Below are positions 38,730 through 50,309 of a DNA stretch of 64,000 bases, in pieces (position 1 is the first letter of the stretch; each line of letters starts with the position of its first letter). The notes below the pieces were generated by a model, which worked only from the letters and a program-made list of their open reading frames with translations, was not told the origin of the DNA and made no database searches. Source of the DNA: Amphirosellinia nigrospora (taxonomy: Eukaryota; Ascomycota; Sordariomycetes; Xylariales; Xylariaceae); NCBI GenBank assembly GCA_004123355.1, contig SCHM01000003.1, positions 3,739,058 to 3,803,057 of the forward strand, given 5' to 3'. A program made the position numbers and the translations under genes.

Positions 38730-41700
38730 CTACTTCCTCGAAGGCCTCGCGTTCTTTTGCCTACGTAGTTCCTTGGTCTTCCTTTCCTTGCGAATATCAT
38801 CAGCGTTCTTAAGCTCCTTCTTATTCCCGTCGCCGTCCCGGAAGCGGCCGACGCGCTTCTCCTTGGCCTCTGCGACGCGCTTCTTGCGCACATGGTAGTC
38901 GTCACGGTACTTGTCGGCGGCCTTGGGCGCCTTATCCTGCTTATGTTTGTAGCGCGGGCCGCCACCGATGACGGTGCTCTTACTGCCGGGGCCGTTGACG
39001 CTGCGGGGCTCGCGCCGCTCGGCCTCACCGACGCGGGGAGACGGCCGACGCGCTGCTCCTTCCTCCACTTCTCGAAACGCCCGCTCTGGAAGCTAGCGGC
39101 GATCTTTACGCCGGACTCGCCGCGCACCATCTTTGCTCCGCCGCCCTTGGCTTGAGAGCGGCTACCGTCCTCGTCGTTCGTGCGCGATACGTATTTCGCG
39201 TTCTTCTTGTCCCATCGTAAACCCGCACGTGTTGGCACGCCGAATGACTTCGCCCCTTCGTCGTTGGTTAGGTCGAAGGTCGCGGTGCGCGCCGCTTCGA
39301 AGAAGTTAGCGCTTGTGTTCGACTGTCCGCCTGAGTGCACGCCATACGCGCGCGTCTCGGCTGCATTTACTGTCCGCGGCTCGTAGGCCATGAACTCTGG
39401 GTCCCTGAAGTCGCCTGATTTATTGGCGGCTTTCCGGGATTTGGCGCTTGTGTTGTGATTGTGGCTGGATATCGTGACCTCCATTTCTGAATCGGAGTCG
39501 ACGACCTCTTCGTCTAAGACGTTGTCGTCGGAGGCTTCCTGCTCGTCATCTGATGCCGCATCATCTTCGGAGACTTCGATATTGATTTCTTCTGCGTCAT
39601 CAGCATCTGGCTCGTCTTTCAATTCCATCTCATTGTCTCCTCCGTTGGCTGTTCTGCGAGGTCCGAAGCGCTCTCTGATCGACTTCACCACCTCTGCCTG
39701 TCTACTACGTCCTCCCTTGGCGGCCCTTTTGATCTCGAATATTGTTTCCTGTGGCTTAAAGCCGCTAATCTTGGCCAGCATATCGGCACGGTTATCTTCA
39801 ACGGCGCTAATGTCATCTCCGTATAGAGTATGGACCTGAAAAAAGCCTTTGGACGAAACGACTTCTCGCGCCCGTCGCGCACTTTGGCTAGAGGCGCTAT
39901 TGCGAGTCTTCAGATAGAGCTTCTCGGCCTTCTCTGATACGCGCTGAAGAGCAGTCAGGTCCGAGTCGTCAGACAAGAGCTTGTTGAGCCATTCTGTGTA
40001 ATTCTCCACCTTACTTCGGAGCGGGGCACCGACGACCATGTCTGTTGTGAAGTTAGGCGCTCCCTTGCCATCTTTCCCTAGTATTAGTCTCTGTGAAAGG
40101 AAGAGTTGCAAGTCTAGAAGATATGCCACGTCTGTATCCTTTACGAGACTGTAGGCCCAACTCGCATGCCTGCTCGGGCAACACGACCCACTCTGTGGAC
40201 TTGAAAGCTCAAAAGTTAGCTGATTTCTGATCTGTGACGAGTTTGCGTGGATTTGGGGGTAGCCAAAATAAGATGAGCTAAGTGAAAGATCGCTACGCCA
40301 GATTTTGGCCCCGAGAGACTATAAGATGTGACCGCCATCCATGACACTACTTACCGTATAGTTTGGGAGTTGCGGGAAAGCTGTAATTGATTGTATTGGA
40401 AAGACTTGCAGATCACGAGTTAGTCCCTTTTTTCTAGGTGCCATGTTAGAGGAACGGATAAGGTCTACTTGACTTACAGAGGTATATCTATACCTCTAGC
40501 GGCGACATCAGTGACCACTAGAATGTAGACCTCCCTTTTCGAAAGTTCTCCACTTGGGTTTTTCTTGCTGTCTGATCTAGTGAGCCGTAGACGTATGATA
40601 CCGCAACCGGCCTGGGTGAGCATTGTCTGCAGAAACTCGACATCGTGTTTAGTGGATGTGAATAAAATTGTAGCGTACGGCGAGGGTTTCTGTTTCTCGT
40701 GAGATTCTGGCCCTCGTTTCCTCTTTTTCGAAGGGTTCTCTGGAAGATCTGTAAGCCCTTCTGGTAAGCCGGTAGGTATCTTGATCACGTCATGCAGAAT
40801 GTGTAGGAGCGTCCCAAGCTTCTCAGCTCCTTTAACGCTAAAGACAGCAGCCTCTAAATCCGGACTAATCTTTGTATCGGCGTCAAGGCGGATTAAAACG
40901 GGGTCCTGCACGAGCTGATATTAGCCACGATTGAACAGTTGAGCTCTCAGTAACTAGGTATAAGTTTGGGAAGGCCGGACTATGGCAAAGAAGATATGAG
41001 GATCAGTAAGATTGAACACAACCTACCTGACACCCGGCTCTGACAAACTCTGTGACAGAGGAAGGGAGCGTAGCTGAAAAGAGTAACGTCTGGCGGGTTG
41101 GTGGCACTTTGACAACTAGTTAGTAAATTTTCTAAACTAAGGGATGTCGCGGGATGTACTCACATGAATGAAGAATCTCTTGTCTATATTGAGATATTTA
41201 GTGGCTTGCTTCAACTATTGGACGAGGAAAAGGGGGACAAGGACTATTTCAAAATGATCATCAAGTTTCTCATGTTTACTTACAATTGTGCCGCAAACCC
41301 CATTTCTGAATTGAATCAGTAAACATAATGTCCTTCGTCAGCATGACAACACTCACCGAATAAACGATCCGCTTCATCAAAGACAACATATTGCATCTTC
41401 GACAGCCCTGTAACGTTCAAGTTCATCTCTACCGAGCCGTTAGTTTTTGCCTGACACGTGGTACGTTTCCAAATAATTATCATTTTGGGAACTAAGAATC
41501 ATCGGCCCATTTCTGACCGGACATACTATAAGCATATGTTAATAAAATGGGGTTTCTAAGGAGTTATTGGGCTCATACCCGACTAATAAATGCACTAAAA
41601 GAACAGTTAGGAGACTTCTTGCAACAGGCGTATAGGATAAAACGGATACATACAAAATCGACCTGGTGTCGCAATTATAATGTCGGGGTTTGCGCTCTAG

Positions 41701-42701
41701 AGTAATCTTGTGTTAGCATAATCCGGTTTAGTACGAGTTCGACACACGACGCATACCATATTCGCGAATTGTTCGTTTAGAGAGTCTCCTCCAACACACA
41801 GCATGGCCTTAAGATCCGTCCCACGCGTAAAATCTTTGGTGACCTGTATCTATTGTCAATGCCTCGCCCTACAAAACTGGGAGTCGCTGATCAGAACTTC
41901 TACGCACGCTTAGAGTTTGAATAGCCAGCTCGCGGCTAGGACTTAATATCAGGGCACGTGCGCCTATATTTGGTGAATGTGCTTTCAAGGTTTGAACCAT
42001 AGGGATCAAGAAAGCAGCCGTCTTATTTACGTTAGCGATTTCATCATGCGATGAGAATATCCTTCAAAGGAGCGATAAGCAAATATCAATATCAGCATAC
42101 TACAAGATGTTAGCTATCTCGGTCAATAGGAAACTAAAAGGGCTAGATGCTAGTTTCAAAATTGGAACTGACCCTTTCCAGACCCTGTCCTAGCCATAGC
42201 TAAGAGCTACGTGAAGTATTAGCGTAAATACGATGTAGAAATACATTCATTAAGGGTAAGCCCACATCTTTCCGTTGTAATATCAATGGTATGGTCTTTC
42301 GTTGGATGGGCGTGGGAATCTTGAAACCCTTTTTCGTAATCGCCCTCAGGAGGTTCCCATTTAAACCTAGAGCGAGTTAGAAGGCTGAGGAGAGCCTTGA
42401 GGGATGGATATGCGCTCTTACCCATAGATTGAAAACCTCCACCCTTCTTTAATGATGTGCCCTTCAGATTGGTATTCTTCCGGAATGCAGCAGCTTGTTT
42501 CAACGCAATAAAAGCCTCATCTCCATCGTCATCGTTTCCATCATCGCCTCCATCAAGCAGATCCTCGACATCAAAGCTGAACCCATTTTGCACCTCGGCA
42601 TGTTTTGACTTCATATGAGACGTCTCATCTCCATGGGTGAGCAACGACCCTAAGATGTCGATTTCATTTTCAGAAATTGCGGGAGAGACGGCGCGAGGCA
42701 T
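38730..42701 (-). CDS. DBP10: ATP-dependent DEAD-box RNA helicase DBP10
   Basis: Nucleolar helicase for 60S assembly. Starts [19 protein letters not shown] at 42701. Motifs in order: Q motif [11 protein letters not shown], motif I ARTGSGK, Ia [23 protein letters not shown], motif II DEAD, motif III SAT, motif [14 protein letters not shown] and motif [13 protein letters not shown] basic/acidic C-terminal region with the DBP10CT-type [11 protein letters not shown] segment ends QKNARPSRK. The helicase core is cut by about a dozen short introns, giving tiny exons such as those for EMGFAAQL and QEILHS; the exact splicing around 41600-42260 is uncertain. At least four frame changes remain outside introns, near 40597, 40533, 40160 and 39036, mostly one missing base in a run. 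Divergent from the J-protein gene. Confidence 0.88.
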
Positions 42702-43053
42702 CTTGATTACGGGCGACGTATATATGCCTAGTGCCGCGTGAAATTATTCGTGGCTCACGGTCGGAATACAAACTTGATATCCGGGGTGTTGAACAACGTG
42801 GGGCCCAGTCATTGCTGAACAACGGCAACTTTTTTGGTTATCGGCAGGCGCTAGAGTTCTGATAAGATCCCGAACCCCACTTCATGTCGCCAGATTGGCG
42901 TGGCCCCACCTTTCTTTGCGGCTTCCTATCTCGCATGCGCGTCGGACATTGCGTAGTCTGGACCCATTCCAGCCGCAACCTCCACCTCCGTCTAACTACA
43001 CAATTTCTACACCTACGATCAAATCTAGGACACGCCCAGAGAGAAAAATCACA
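42702..43053. promoter_or_regulatory. Divergent promoter, DBP10 / J-protein gene
   Basis: 352 bp between opposed start codons, so both genes share this control region. The right half is C-rich (CCTCCACCTCC-like), typical of a fungal leader. No specific factor site recognised. Confidence 0.5.
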
Positions 43054-43848
43054 ATGTCATCAAAAGAGACAGAGGTTCCAAAGGACGATAAAGATGCGCT
43101 TGACTTCCTGGAGGCCGAGTCCAAGGAGTTTGACAAGGTAAGTTTATCTATGGGCTTGCGCCTTCAGCCAACACGCGCGATAGTATGTCTAATCCGACAA
43201 CAGGATGCCGAGATAGACCGGATTCTCAAGGCATTTCGCCTAGATGCGTAAGTCCCTCCAAGTTCTCCAGAATTCAATATCGTCACGTGTTACTAACAAA
43301 TTGCATCTAGCTACGCCGTCCTCGATCTACAACCTGGTGTACCCGAGTCCGACATCAAACTCACGTACCGGAAGAAGTCGCTGCTGATCCATCCAGACAA
43401 GACCAAGAACCCACAAGCCCCTGATGCCTTCGATCGGCTCAAGAAAGCGCAGACAGAGTTGATGGACGAGAAGCACCGAGAACGGCTCGACGAGGCCATC
43501 GCCGACGCCCGCATGCTGCTGATCCGCGAGAACAAATGGACTGTCGACAGCGCGGAACTTAAAACCGACGAGTTTGCCAAGAAATGGCGCGACAAGTCCC
43601 GTGAGGTTCTCATCGAAAACGAGTTGCGCCGCAAGCGCCAGATGAAGGCCCAGATGCAGGAGGAAGGCCGGGAGCAGCGCAGAGCCGACGACGAGCTCGA
43701 GGTCCGTAAGCGCAAGCGCCAGCACGAGCAAGATTGGGAGGCCACTCGTGATCAGCGCATAGACAGTTGGCGCCAGTTCCAGAAGGGAAAATCCAGTGGA
43801 GGTGACGACGGCAAGAAGAAGAAGAAGAAGTTGAAGCCTATTGGGTGA
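43054..43848 (+). CDS. J-domain spliceosomal protein, DNAJC8 / Spf31-like
   Basis: Nuclear Hsp40-type protein; the human (DNAJC8) and S. pombe (Spf31) homologues associate with the spliceosome. Exons 43054-43137, 43204-43247 and 43311-43848 give 221 aa with no interruption. It begins MSSKETEVPKDDKDALDFLE. The J domain spans roughly residues 40-110, with AYAVLDLQPGVPESDIKLTY and the essential HPD tripeptide in LLIHPDKTKNP. A long charged helix follows (ENELRRKRQMKAQMQEEGRE) and a lysine-rich tail ends KKKLKPIG. The layout of J domain then basic coiled coil fits DNAJC8 rather than a general chaperone. The first donor is GTAAGT. Confidence 0.9.
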
Positions 43849-44368
43849 ATGGAAGCTAAGGGTGTGCAGAGGTATCGACATTGCATGATCGTCGTGTCAT
43901 GACAGGCAATGCTGTTACTAGTTGGGACTCGGCGATAATGGCGTACACATGTGGCAGGCATTCTCTAAACGGACTGAGAAGTGAGTTCTATTGATAGACC
44001 AAGATCTCTTTTTATGACCCTAACTCCCTTAGTTTCCTTGGCGCTTTCTCGCGCGGCTGTCGCATTTTCTCTTCACAACCGCCCATCGCGCTGTCGTGAG
44101 AATTTCTCCACTTCTTGTGGATTGATCAATGAGGTATGTTCATGCTGCCTGATCGCTGCTACCGTGGTGCATAAAGCCGGTTGATCATAGAAGCCGCCGG
44201 CTATAGTATCACCATCCCGGCTTCCGTGTGTGTCTTGCTTATTTCGACGACGGTGGCATAGGCCCGTCTGCTAATCCTACTGAGACTGGCTTCACACGAC
44301 TTCAGTCACTAGTTGATATTTGCGCTGCATAATTCTGACTTCGTAATGATTTATGTCTAATATCTACC
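43849..44368. terminator. Convergent 3' region, J-protein gene / SYO1
   Basis: 520 bp between converging stop codons with no credible frame; expected to hold both 3' untranslated regions. Confidence 0.4.
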
Positions 44369-46390
44369 TCATGGTCGGTGCTTTTGCTTATACTGAATGA
44401 ACCTTGAAAGATTAAGATTAACTTCCTCAGCCCGACCTCGCAACTCCATTGACTTCCGCTTGTCTACCGTCTTGACCATAGCCTTCACCTTTGGCACTGT
44501 CGCCTCCATGTGCTCCAAAAAGTTGTCTTTCCAAAACACCTCTTTGTCATTGGCGCTATTCTCATCACCGTAGATATCAAATAACTGGTTAAGTGCCTCG
44601 ACAGATTCTGCAGCTGGGGTTTCAGGCAGCGCAGCAACCACTGTCACGAGGAATACACCTATTTCGCGGTTCAATGCAATGGGTGCCGGGTCAAGAGCTA
44701 GCTGGCCAAGAACGCCTATGCACTTGACACCCAGGCTTTGAAAAGGGTCTTCTGGGTTCGCATCCAGGCTTTTAGATGCATGATAAAGTGATATAAACTT
44801 ATTATGCTCATCTCCGCCTAGAAACGAGTGCCCATGCAAGGTCCTAGAGATAGCCCACGCAAGACTCGTCACTATAGTGGCCAGGTCGACGTCGGATGTG
44901 TTGCTCGCCAGTACCGGCGCTACCGCATCGCTCCAGATGAGTTTCGCTACGGGTGTCCATGATTCTAAGATAGCTGTATTCGCCCCTTCGCTGAAATCGA
45001 TGCAGCTTATTGTCCACGCAATATTGCTCAGCGCGGTTAGAGCGTGGGTGCGAATCAAGGTTGATAGTTCATCCTCCCCTTTCACCGTCCGGAAAAGCTT
45101 GACCGTTTGGGGAATCGCTTTTTGGACTAGTTCTTTTAGTGTGGGCAAATCGTTGATGCCAGAGGACTCATCTGCATCGTCGTGGGCCCCCGTCACCATG
45201 TCCATGTCTGCTTCCATTTCGTCTTCATCCATTTCATCATCCTCGTCTGCTGGCTTATCATCTGCAGAAAGATCGTCGTCTTCATCGGCATCCATGGCAT
45301 CGTCCTTGCTATCGGGTCCTCCGGACTTTTCTTTCTTTGCTCTGCTGCCCTTGCCAAACGAATTCTGAAGCGTTGTTCCGATCGACGCCAGGATTTCGAG
45401 CGCTATTTGTAAGACATCGGCCGGGCTCGCTGCGCTATGTCCGTTTGCCGCGTTATCATTGAGGCTGGTGCACTCTAAGGTGTGAGAAAGAGTAGGAATG
45501 AGAACAGCATCGCAAGCGCCGTCTCTGCCGGGTTTTTGGTCGTTCCAGTCCATAGCAGAGAATACATTATGCAGCACCCCGCAAGCGAGAACGGCTTTGA
45601 AGCCATCACCATTTCGTAAATCTATTAAATGCTTATAACACTGGTTCGCGCTATCACCGAGGATGGCCTCAACAAACTGACGGTTGTCTTCAGACATGGT
45701 GATCATGCATGAGAGTGCGCTTTTCAGCACAGACGCTGTGGTAGAGTCGGTTGATATTAGGTGGAATAGAAGTCGCAGTATCTCCTGGTTTGTGCTGGCA
45801 GCATCAAGTGCCTCGTCCTGAGCTGCCGCCAAGGCGGCTATGATTTCGGTAAGCGCCTCGGCAATGCACCAAATGAAGTTCTGTTCGGCTTTTGGCCGTT
45901 TGCTGAAAACTGGATTGGGCGAGACAAGAGCTTCGGTGATCTGCTCGGCGTTAGTAATAGCGCGTATAAACGGTGAGACTAAAGGCATTGCTCACTTTCA
46001 CGGCAGCATGCTGAATAGCGGTAAGGACATCTATCCGGTATAGGTGAACACAGAAATCTGCCTCTTCCTCAGCAGTGAGAACTCGTAAGATTTCCCAGCC
46101 GGCTGCTCTGCTTTCCAGGCTCGCATCGGTCAGAGTCTGGGTAAGGAGGAGATGGACAATCTGCTCCCGCAAGAGCAGTTTTCGGCATTTTGTGTCCTGC
46201 ACTATGTTGGCGATGGCGCCGGCGGCCGTGGCACGGCTCTTGGGGTCGGCGCTCTGCAAGTCCCTGAGAACGGGCAAGATGCTCTTTTCTCGAATGGCAG
46301 CTAGCTCTGGGTCTGATGGCGGTTTCACGGGCTTTGCGATGGGTCGGATCGCTGGCCCGCTTTGGCTCTGTTACGCCTAGATTTCGCCAT
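44369..46390 (-). CDS. SYO1: Symportin 1 (Syo1), co-import adaptor for uL18/uL5 (Rpl5/Rpl11)
   Basis: ARM/HEAT adaptor that carries Rpl5 and Rpl11 together into the nucleus for 5S RNP assembly. Exon 1 (46390-45996) begins MAKSRRNRAKAGQRSDP, a basic nuclear-import-type N-terminus, and continues PVKPPSDPELAAIREKSILP and SADPKSRATAAGAIANIV. A 55-nt intron with a perfect TACTAAC branch point (45995-45941) joins it to exon 2. The central acidic loop (DAMDADEDDDLSADDKPADE) is the known Rpl11-binding type region, set between HEAT repeats. The end is NLSRFIQYKQKHRP. One base is missing near 46341-46343 (a GGG run on the plus strand); with it the protein is 655 aa, very like the Chaetomium protein in its N-terminal motifs. 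Confidence 0.9.
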
Positions 46391-46771
46391 GTTTTTTTTA
46401 TATGATAATGTGTTATGTGTTATACGTCGACAAGGCAAAATAGATTTTTAGTTGAGTTCCACCCAGCTCACTGAAAATAGCGAAGGCCGCGAGACGATAC
46501 CTATACAGTCAGTGTATAGCTGACAGGTGAACAATAATTCAAGTCATTGAAAAATTTCCAGGGTTCGGTGCTGCCCCGCCATCAAAGTAGCTGCATCTGC
46601 CCCACGGCAGTTTGGGTCAGTGGTGGGGTAGATCCACACCATCCTAGGTACTTATAGTAACTACAGTACTACTTAAGGTACCTAAGTAAGTGCAGATTTC
46701 ACTAGGTATTCATTCACCATTCATCAAATACAGTATCTGGTAGAAAAGTTACAAGCCGATGGCCGCAACTC
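46391..46771. promoter_or_regulatory. SYO1 promoter region / 3' side of HET gene
   Basis: 381 bp upstream of the SYO1 start; contains CCTAGGTA at 46643 within a TAGGTACTTATAG / AAGGTACCTAAG-like stretch. No coding frame. Confidence 0.4.
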
Positions 46772-49219
46772 TTAGATGATCTCTAGAACTGTCGGCTCGT
46801 CCGTAAACCAGTCGAAATCCACCTCCGTAGGCTGCCCATCGTTAACATGTTCTCTGAAAAGGCGTCCTTTCCGGTCACCATAATAGGAAAACCTTCCAAT
46901 GCGGGAGTATGTTTTCCTCTCCGGCGAGCTCCATCGAAGAACCAGTCCCTGGCAAGACAATTTATCTCCGTTATTCTTGCGAGTGATCTCCACGACGCGA
47001 CAGCCAGCGGCCTCCTCTTCTTCGTCGATCTCTGCGTCTGGAGTGTCACAGTGCATCTCTGCAGTAGTATGGCACACGACTGACTTGCCGAGGCCTATAA
47101 TCATCACCTCATCTCTGAATCTTCCTGTAGACCTCAATGGCGTCCGAGTTCTTACTGCCGGAGCAGTACGAGCAGCCAATACAGGCGGCCAGAGCCCTCG
47201 CGAATCAAGCCGAATGGTGCTGTCTCGTTTGCGGGCTCCGCCTCACAACTCAGAATCTCCGCGACGCACTCGGATGGCTGACACACTTGGCTAAAGTGGA
47301 CGGGCCCGTTTACGGAGAGCCATGACCAGGACGGACCTTGGTAAGTTGTTGGCAGAGTTATATTCTTGGGACTGAAATGATTGCGCTCGATCTTCCACAA
47401 TAGCCCGGAGTGAAAGCACGACTTCCACAAACCGGCAATGTACTGATCCCCGGATAATTCGGCAAAGATTTGCGCAATCCCAGAAATAGCTAACGCGCGA
47501 TCGGACGACAGCGTCAAGGCTCGCTCAGTAAATGTTTCGCATATTTTCTCCCAATGCTGCATGGCGTTTAAATACACCTTGAATTGGCTATTCCGTGGCC
47601 GGCCATAAAAATCGATCGTAGACTTTGCAGCACGGATGTTCTCGAGGTCCAAGGATTCCGTCTTTCGCTTGCTTTATATAACACCAATGTCAACATTTTA
47701 CTGTCGGTAAGCATGGCCTTAGGCTTCGAAAGCGTGCAGGGGCAGAATCTGCTTTCGAAGGCAATTCGTGTCTCTAGGACATGTCAAAAGGGAGTATAAA
47801 AGATTTCAACAACTAACCTGCTGAACTTCACGTCCCTCCTCCAGCCATCAGTAAAATCTTCGAGGAGGACTCCGAGGATCTTGTTGTGGACATAACCATC
47901 TCGTCTGTCGGGAGCCGAATTCTATGATCCTAGAGGATAACAACGCTCCTGAAGGGTCCAGCCCCTTTCATCGATTGGTTCGACTGGCTCGAACGGGTCT
48001 TTTGGTTTAACCCCGTCATCTAGCTTTACGAGATTGATAGAGCCAAGTTCACCATCAATACAATGATACGAAACGGCAACGCCTTCTCTGGGACCAGGAA
48101 ATCTTTCTCCCAGGAATCCATCAGCAGCGGAAGACGATCGGGCTGCCGCAATGGTGACCGTAGCGCTACCATAGATGGAGGTCATTTTAGCAATCTCAAC
48201 AGATTTGTCATTGGAATCATCTTGGATGATACAAAGCGCATCGACCCAAAGATATTGGAGTCCCATCCCTGACAGACCTTTACAGCATCTTTAATCGTTT
48301 GCGCTTGCCCTCGAACGGAATCGCTATCCCATACGAAACAATATTGGAGCTGAGGCATTTCATAGGTTGTTCAGTGCCCCAACAATAACTCAGCGCGGCA
48401 AATGGAACGTGCCCTATCTCTTCCGTCTGGCGGAGCCGTATACTGGCAGTTTCCGATGTGCCCGTTATTTCAATAAGCCGCGTGGGATCACACCTAGCAT
48501 GATTTTGCAATTGTGATGTTCCTGGCAATCATTTAGCCACGAAGACATCTTGGCCAGATTTGTTGTCGAACCCGGATATCTCGCGATGGGCCTGTTCGAG
48601 ACGGTGCTCGAGGAGGGATTTCCTGGTTGTGAGAAAACTTGGAAACCATGTCTTGTTCGGTAAACAATTTTCTGGGTTATGGGATCCCACAAGCCGAAGA
48701 ACTCGATGAACTCTATATCAAGTGGGTTTCCAGTGCCTTGGTATGTCGAAGCCCATAAACGACATTGGTTCAAAGAGTCTCCTACGCCAGGAAGAATCTT
48801 GTGTAAGGTGTTTTCCGGGTCTGGTTTCCCAAGCCATCCGTCAAACCACAGCGACGAATCTCTAAAAGCCCATCCTAGTTTATTGTTCGGGTCATCGATG
48901 TTCATATCTCGGCGAGCGAGGTTATGAATTGCCTCCCGAGAGATCCATTCGTCGTCCATGATCCAGTTGAATAGCCGACATCCAGCTGCCGCGCCGGCGC
49001 AAAGTTCATCGAATGTGACGGCAAATAACGCCCCTTTTCGGCCATGTTTGTCTCATCTTTCTGACCAGTGTCAGTCTCCTTCACACCGAAGATTCCTTTA
49101 TCTAGCTTGTCCTGGAGGTCGAGAACCGTCTTTTCCGCCTTTTCAAACTTAGGGCGAAGATCGAAAATGACCTTCCGACATTGGTCACATGAATGCGTTT
49201 GGAATTGCACTGCGTCCAT
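46772..49219 (-). CDS. HET-domain protein (heterokaryon-incompatibility type), interrupted
   Basis: HET domains in filamentous fungi act in non-self recognition between strains and can trigger death of fused cells; the substrate of this protein is unknown. It starts [20 protein letters not shown] at 49219, with a CxxC pair common at the N-terminus of such proteins, and goes through [20 protein letters not shown]. The HET domain itself follows: [13 protein letters not shown], then [36 protein letters not shown] and [10 protein letters not shown]. The C-terminal part contains [12 protein letters not shown], frequent after HET domains. Estimated length is about 750-800 aa. The frame is interrupted several times. 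Given the pattern in essential neighbours this may be sequence error, but HET genes also decay often in nature, so its state is uncertain. Confidence 0.82.
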
Positions 49220-50309
49220 TATAAGACACGTTCGCAGAAGTGTGAAATCATGAGTATTGGCTAGGGGTAATAAAGAAGGCGAATATCTACACTACTTATA
49301 TACAAGTTTTGACACCATAAGCGCTGGGATTCGACGCCACGACAATCCTAAGCCATGCACGAAGGACGCCAACGAGCCACGGCTTTTGCGGACGTCGAAG
49401 CAGCTGAAAGTCTGGCCATCATCAAATACGCCTGATAGGTAACGTAGGTACTATCTAGGTATGTAGCCAGCCCACTTGCGCATGCCACTCCTTGCGGCTA
49501 GCTATGCCGTCCTTCAAGCCACCACGCATGACTACCCCACACCCACCCCAAGATGGCTAACCTAGAGCCTTTCTGCTTACGACGTAATGAAGCAGACGCC
49601 GTTTTAGATGAATATCGTGTTAACAATAGAAAGGGATGTAGTGATTAATAAAGCATAAACCATTCAAAGTGAACTTCCAAGTTACATATATGTGCGTTGT
49701 GCCTTACAACCAACTGTCTTATGTACCTAATGCATGTGGGTAACTTTGCCTCATAGATGTACCTGCGGAAGTGGAGGCCAGACGGGTGCCAGTCAATGCT
49801 TGAAAGGGAAGTGAACGGCACAAGCTTCCGGTAGCCACTTTATCAGTCGCCTACCTAGATACTCCATCCAGCTTACTACCGGTCGCGAAATTTCATAATC
49901 GACGGCATACGGCATACATACGGCATGATGCACGCGACGGACAGGAACCTGTAGCTGCAAATTGACTAGAAGTGAACCCTTAGCTTAGCCGGCTTGTTCC
50001 AGCCGTCGTAGCGGCTCGTGTGGTACCACCTCTCTCTATCCAGCTGCTGCGGGCACAATACATAGTAAACACATACACACGCCAGCCACCTGCTGTTTTC
50101 GGTGCTCTTTATCAGCCCAATTGACAACTCGTTCCATCATTGCCCGGTGCTCGGAATCGGAATTGGAATCGAAATTGGAATCGGATTGCACCATGTGACA
50201 TGCCGCCCGCGTACTGTCCGAAGTCGACGACAACTAGATAAGATCTGCCTTTCTGCCTGCCTGACTGCCCGACTGCCCACTCGTTGTCGCCGCCACGGGG
50301 AGCTTCTTG
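49220..50309. other. Intergenic between divergent HET and glycosyltransferase genes
   Basis: About 1.1 kb holding two promoters. There is a GGAATCGGAATTGGAATC-like repeat near 50150-50185. Minus-strand frames at 50036-50672 mirror the GC-rich glycosyltransferase N-terminus and are not genes. Confidence 0.45.

Noticed and set aside
43311-43881. Long minus-strand frames of 144-184 codons
   Set aside because: Antisense to the J-protein exon 3, whose plus-strand frame has clear family motifs.
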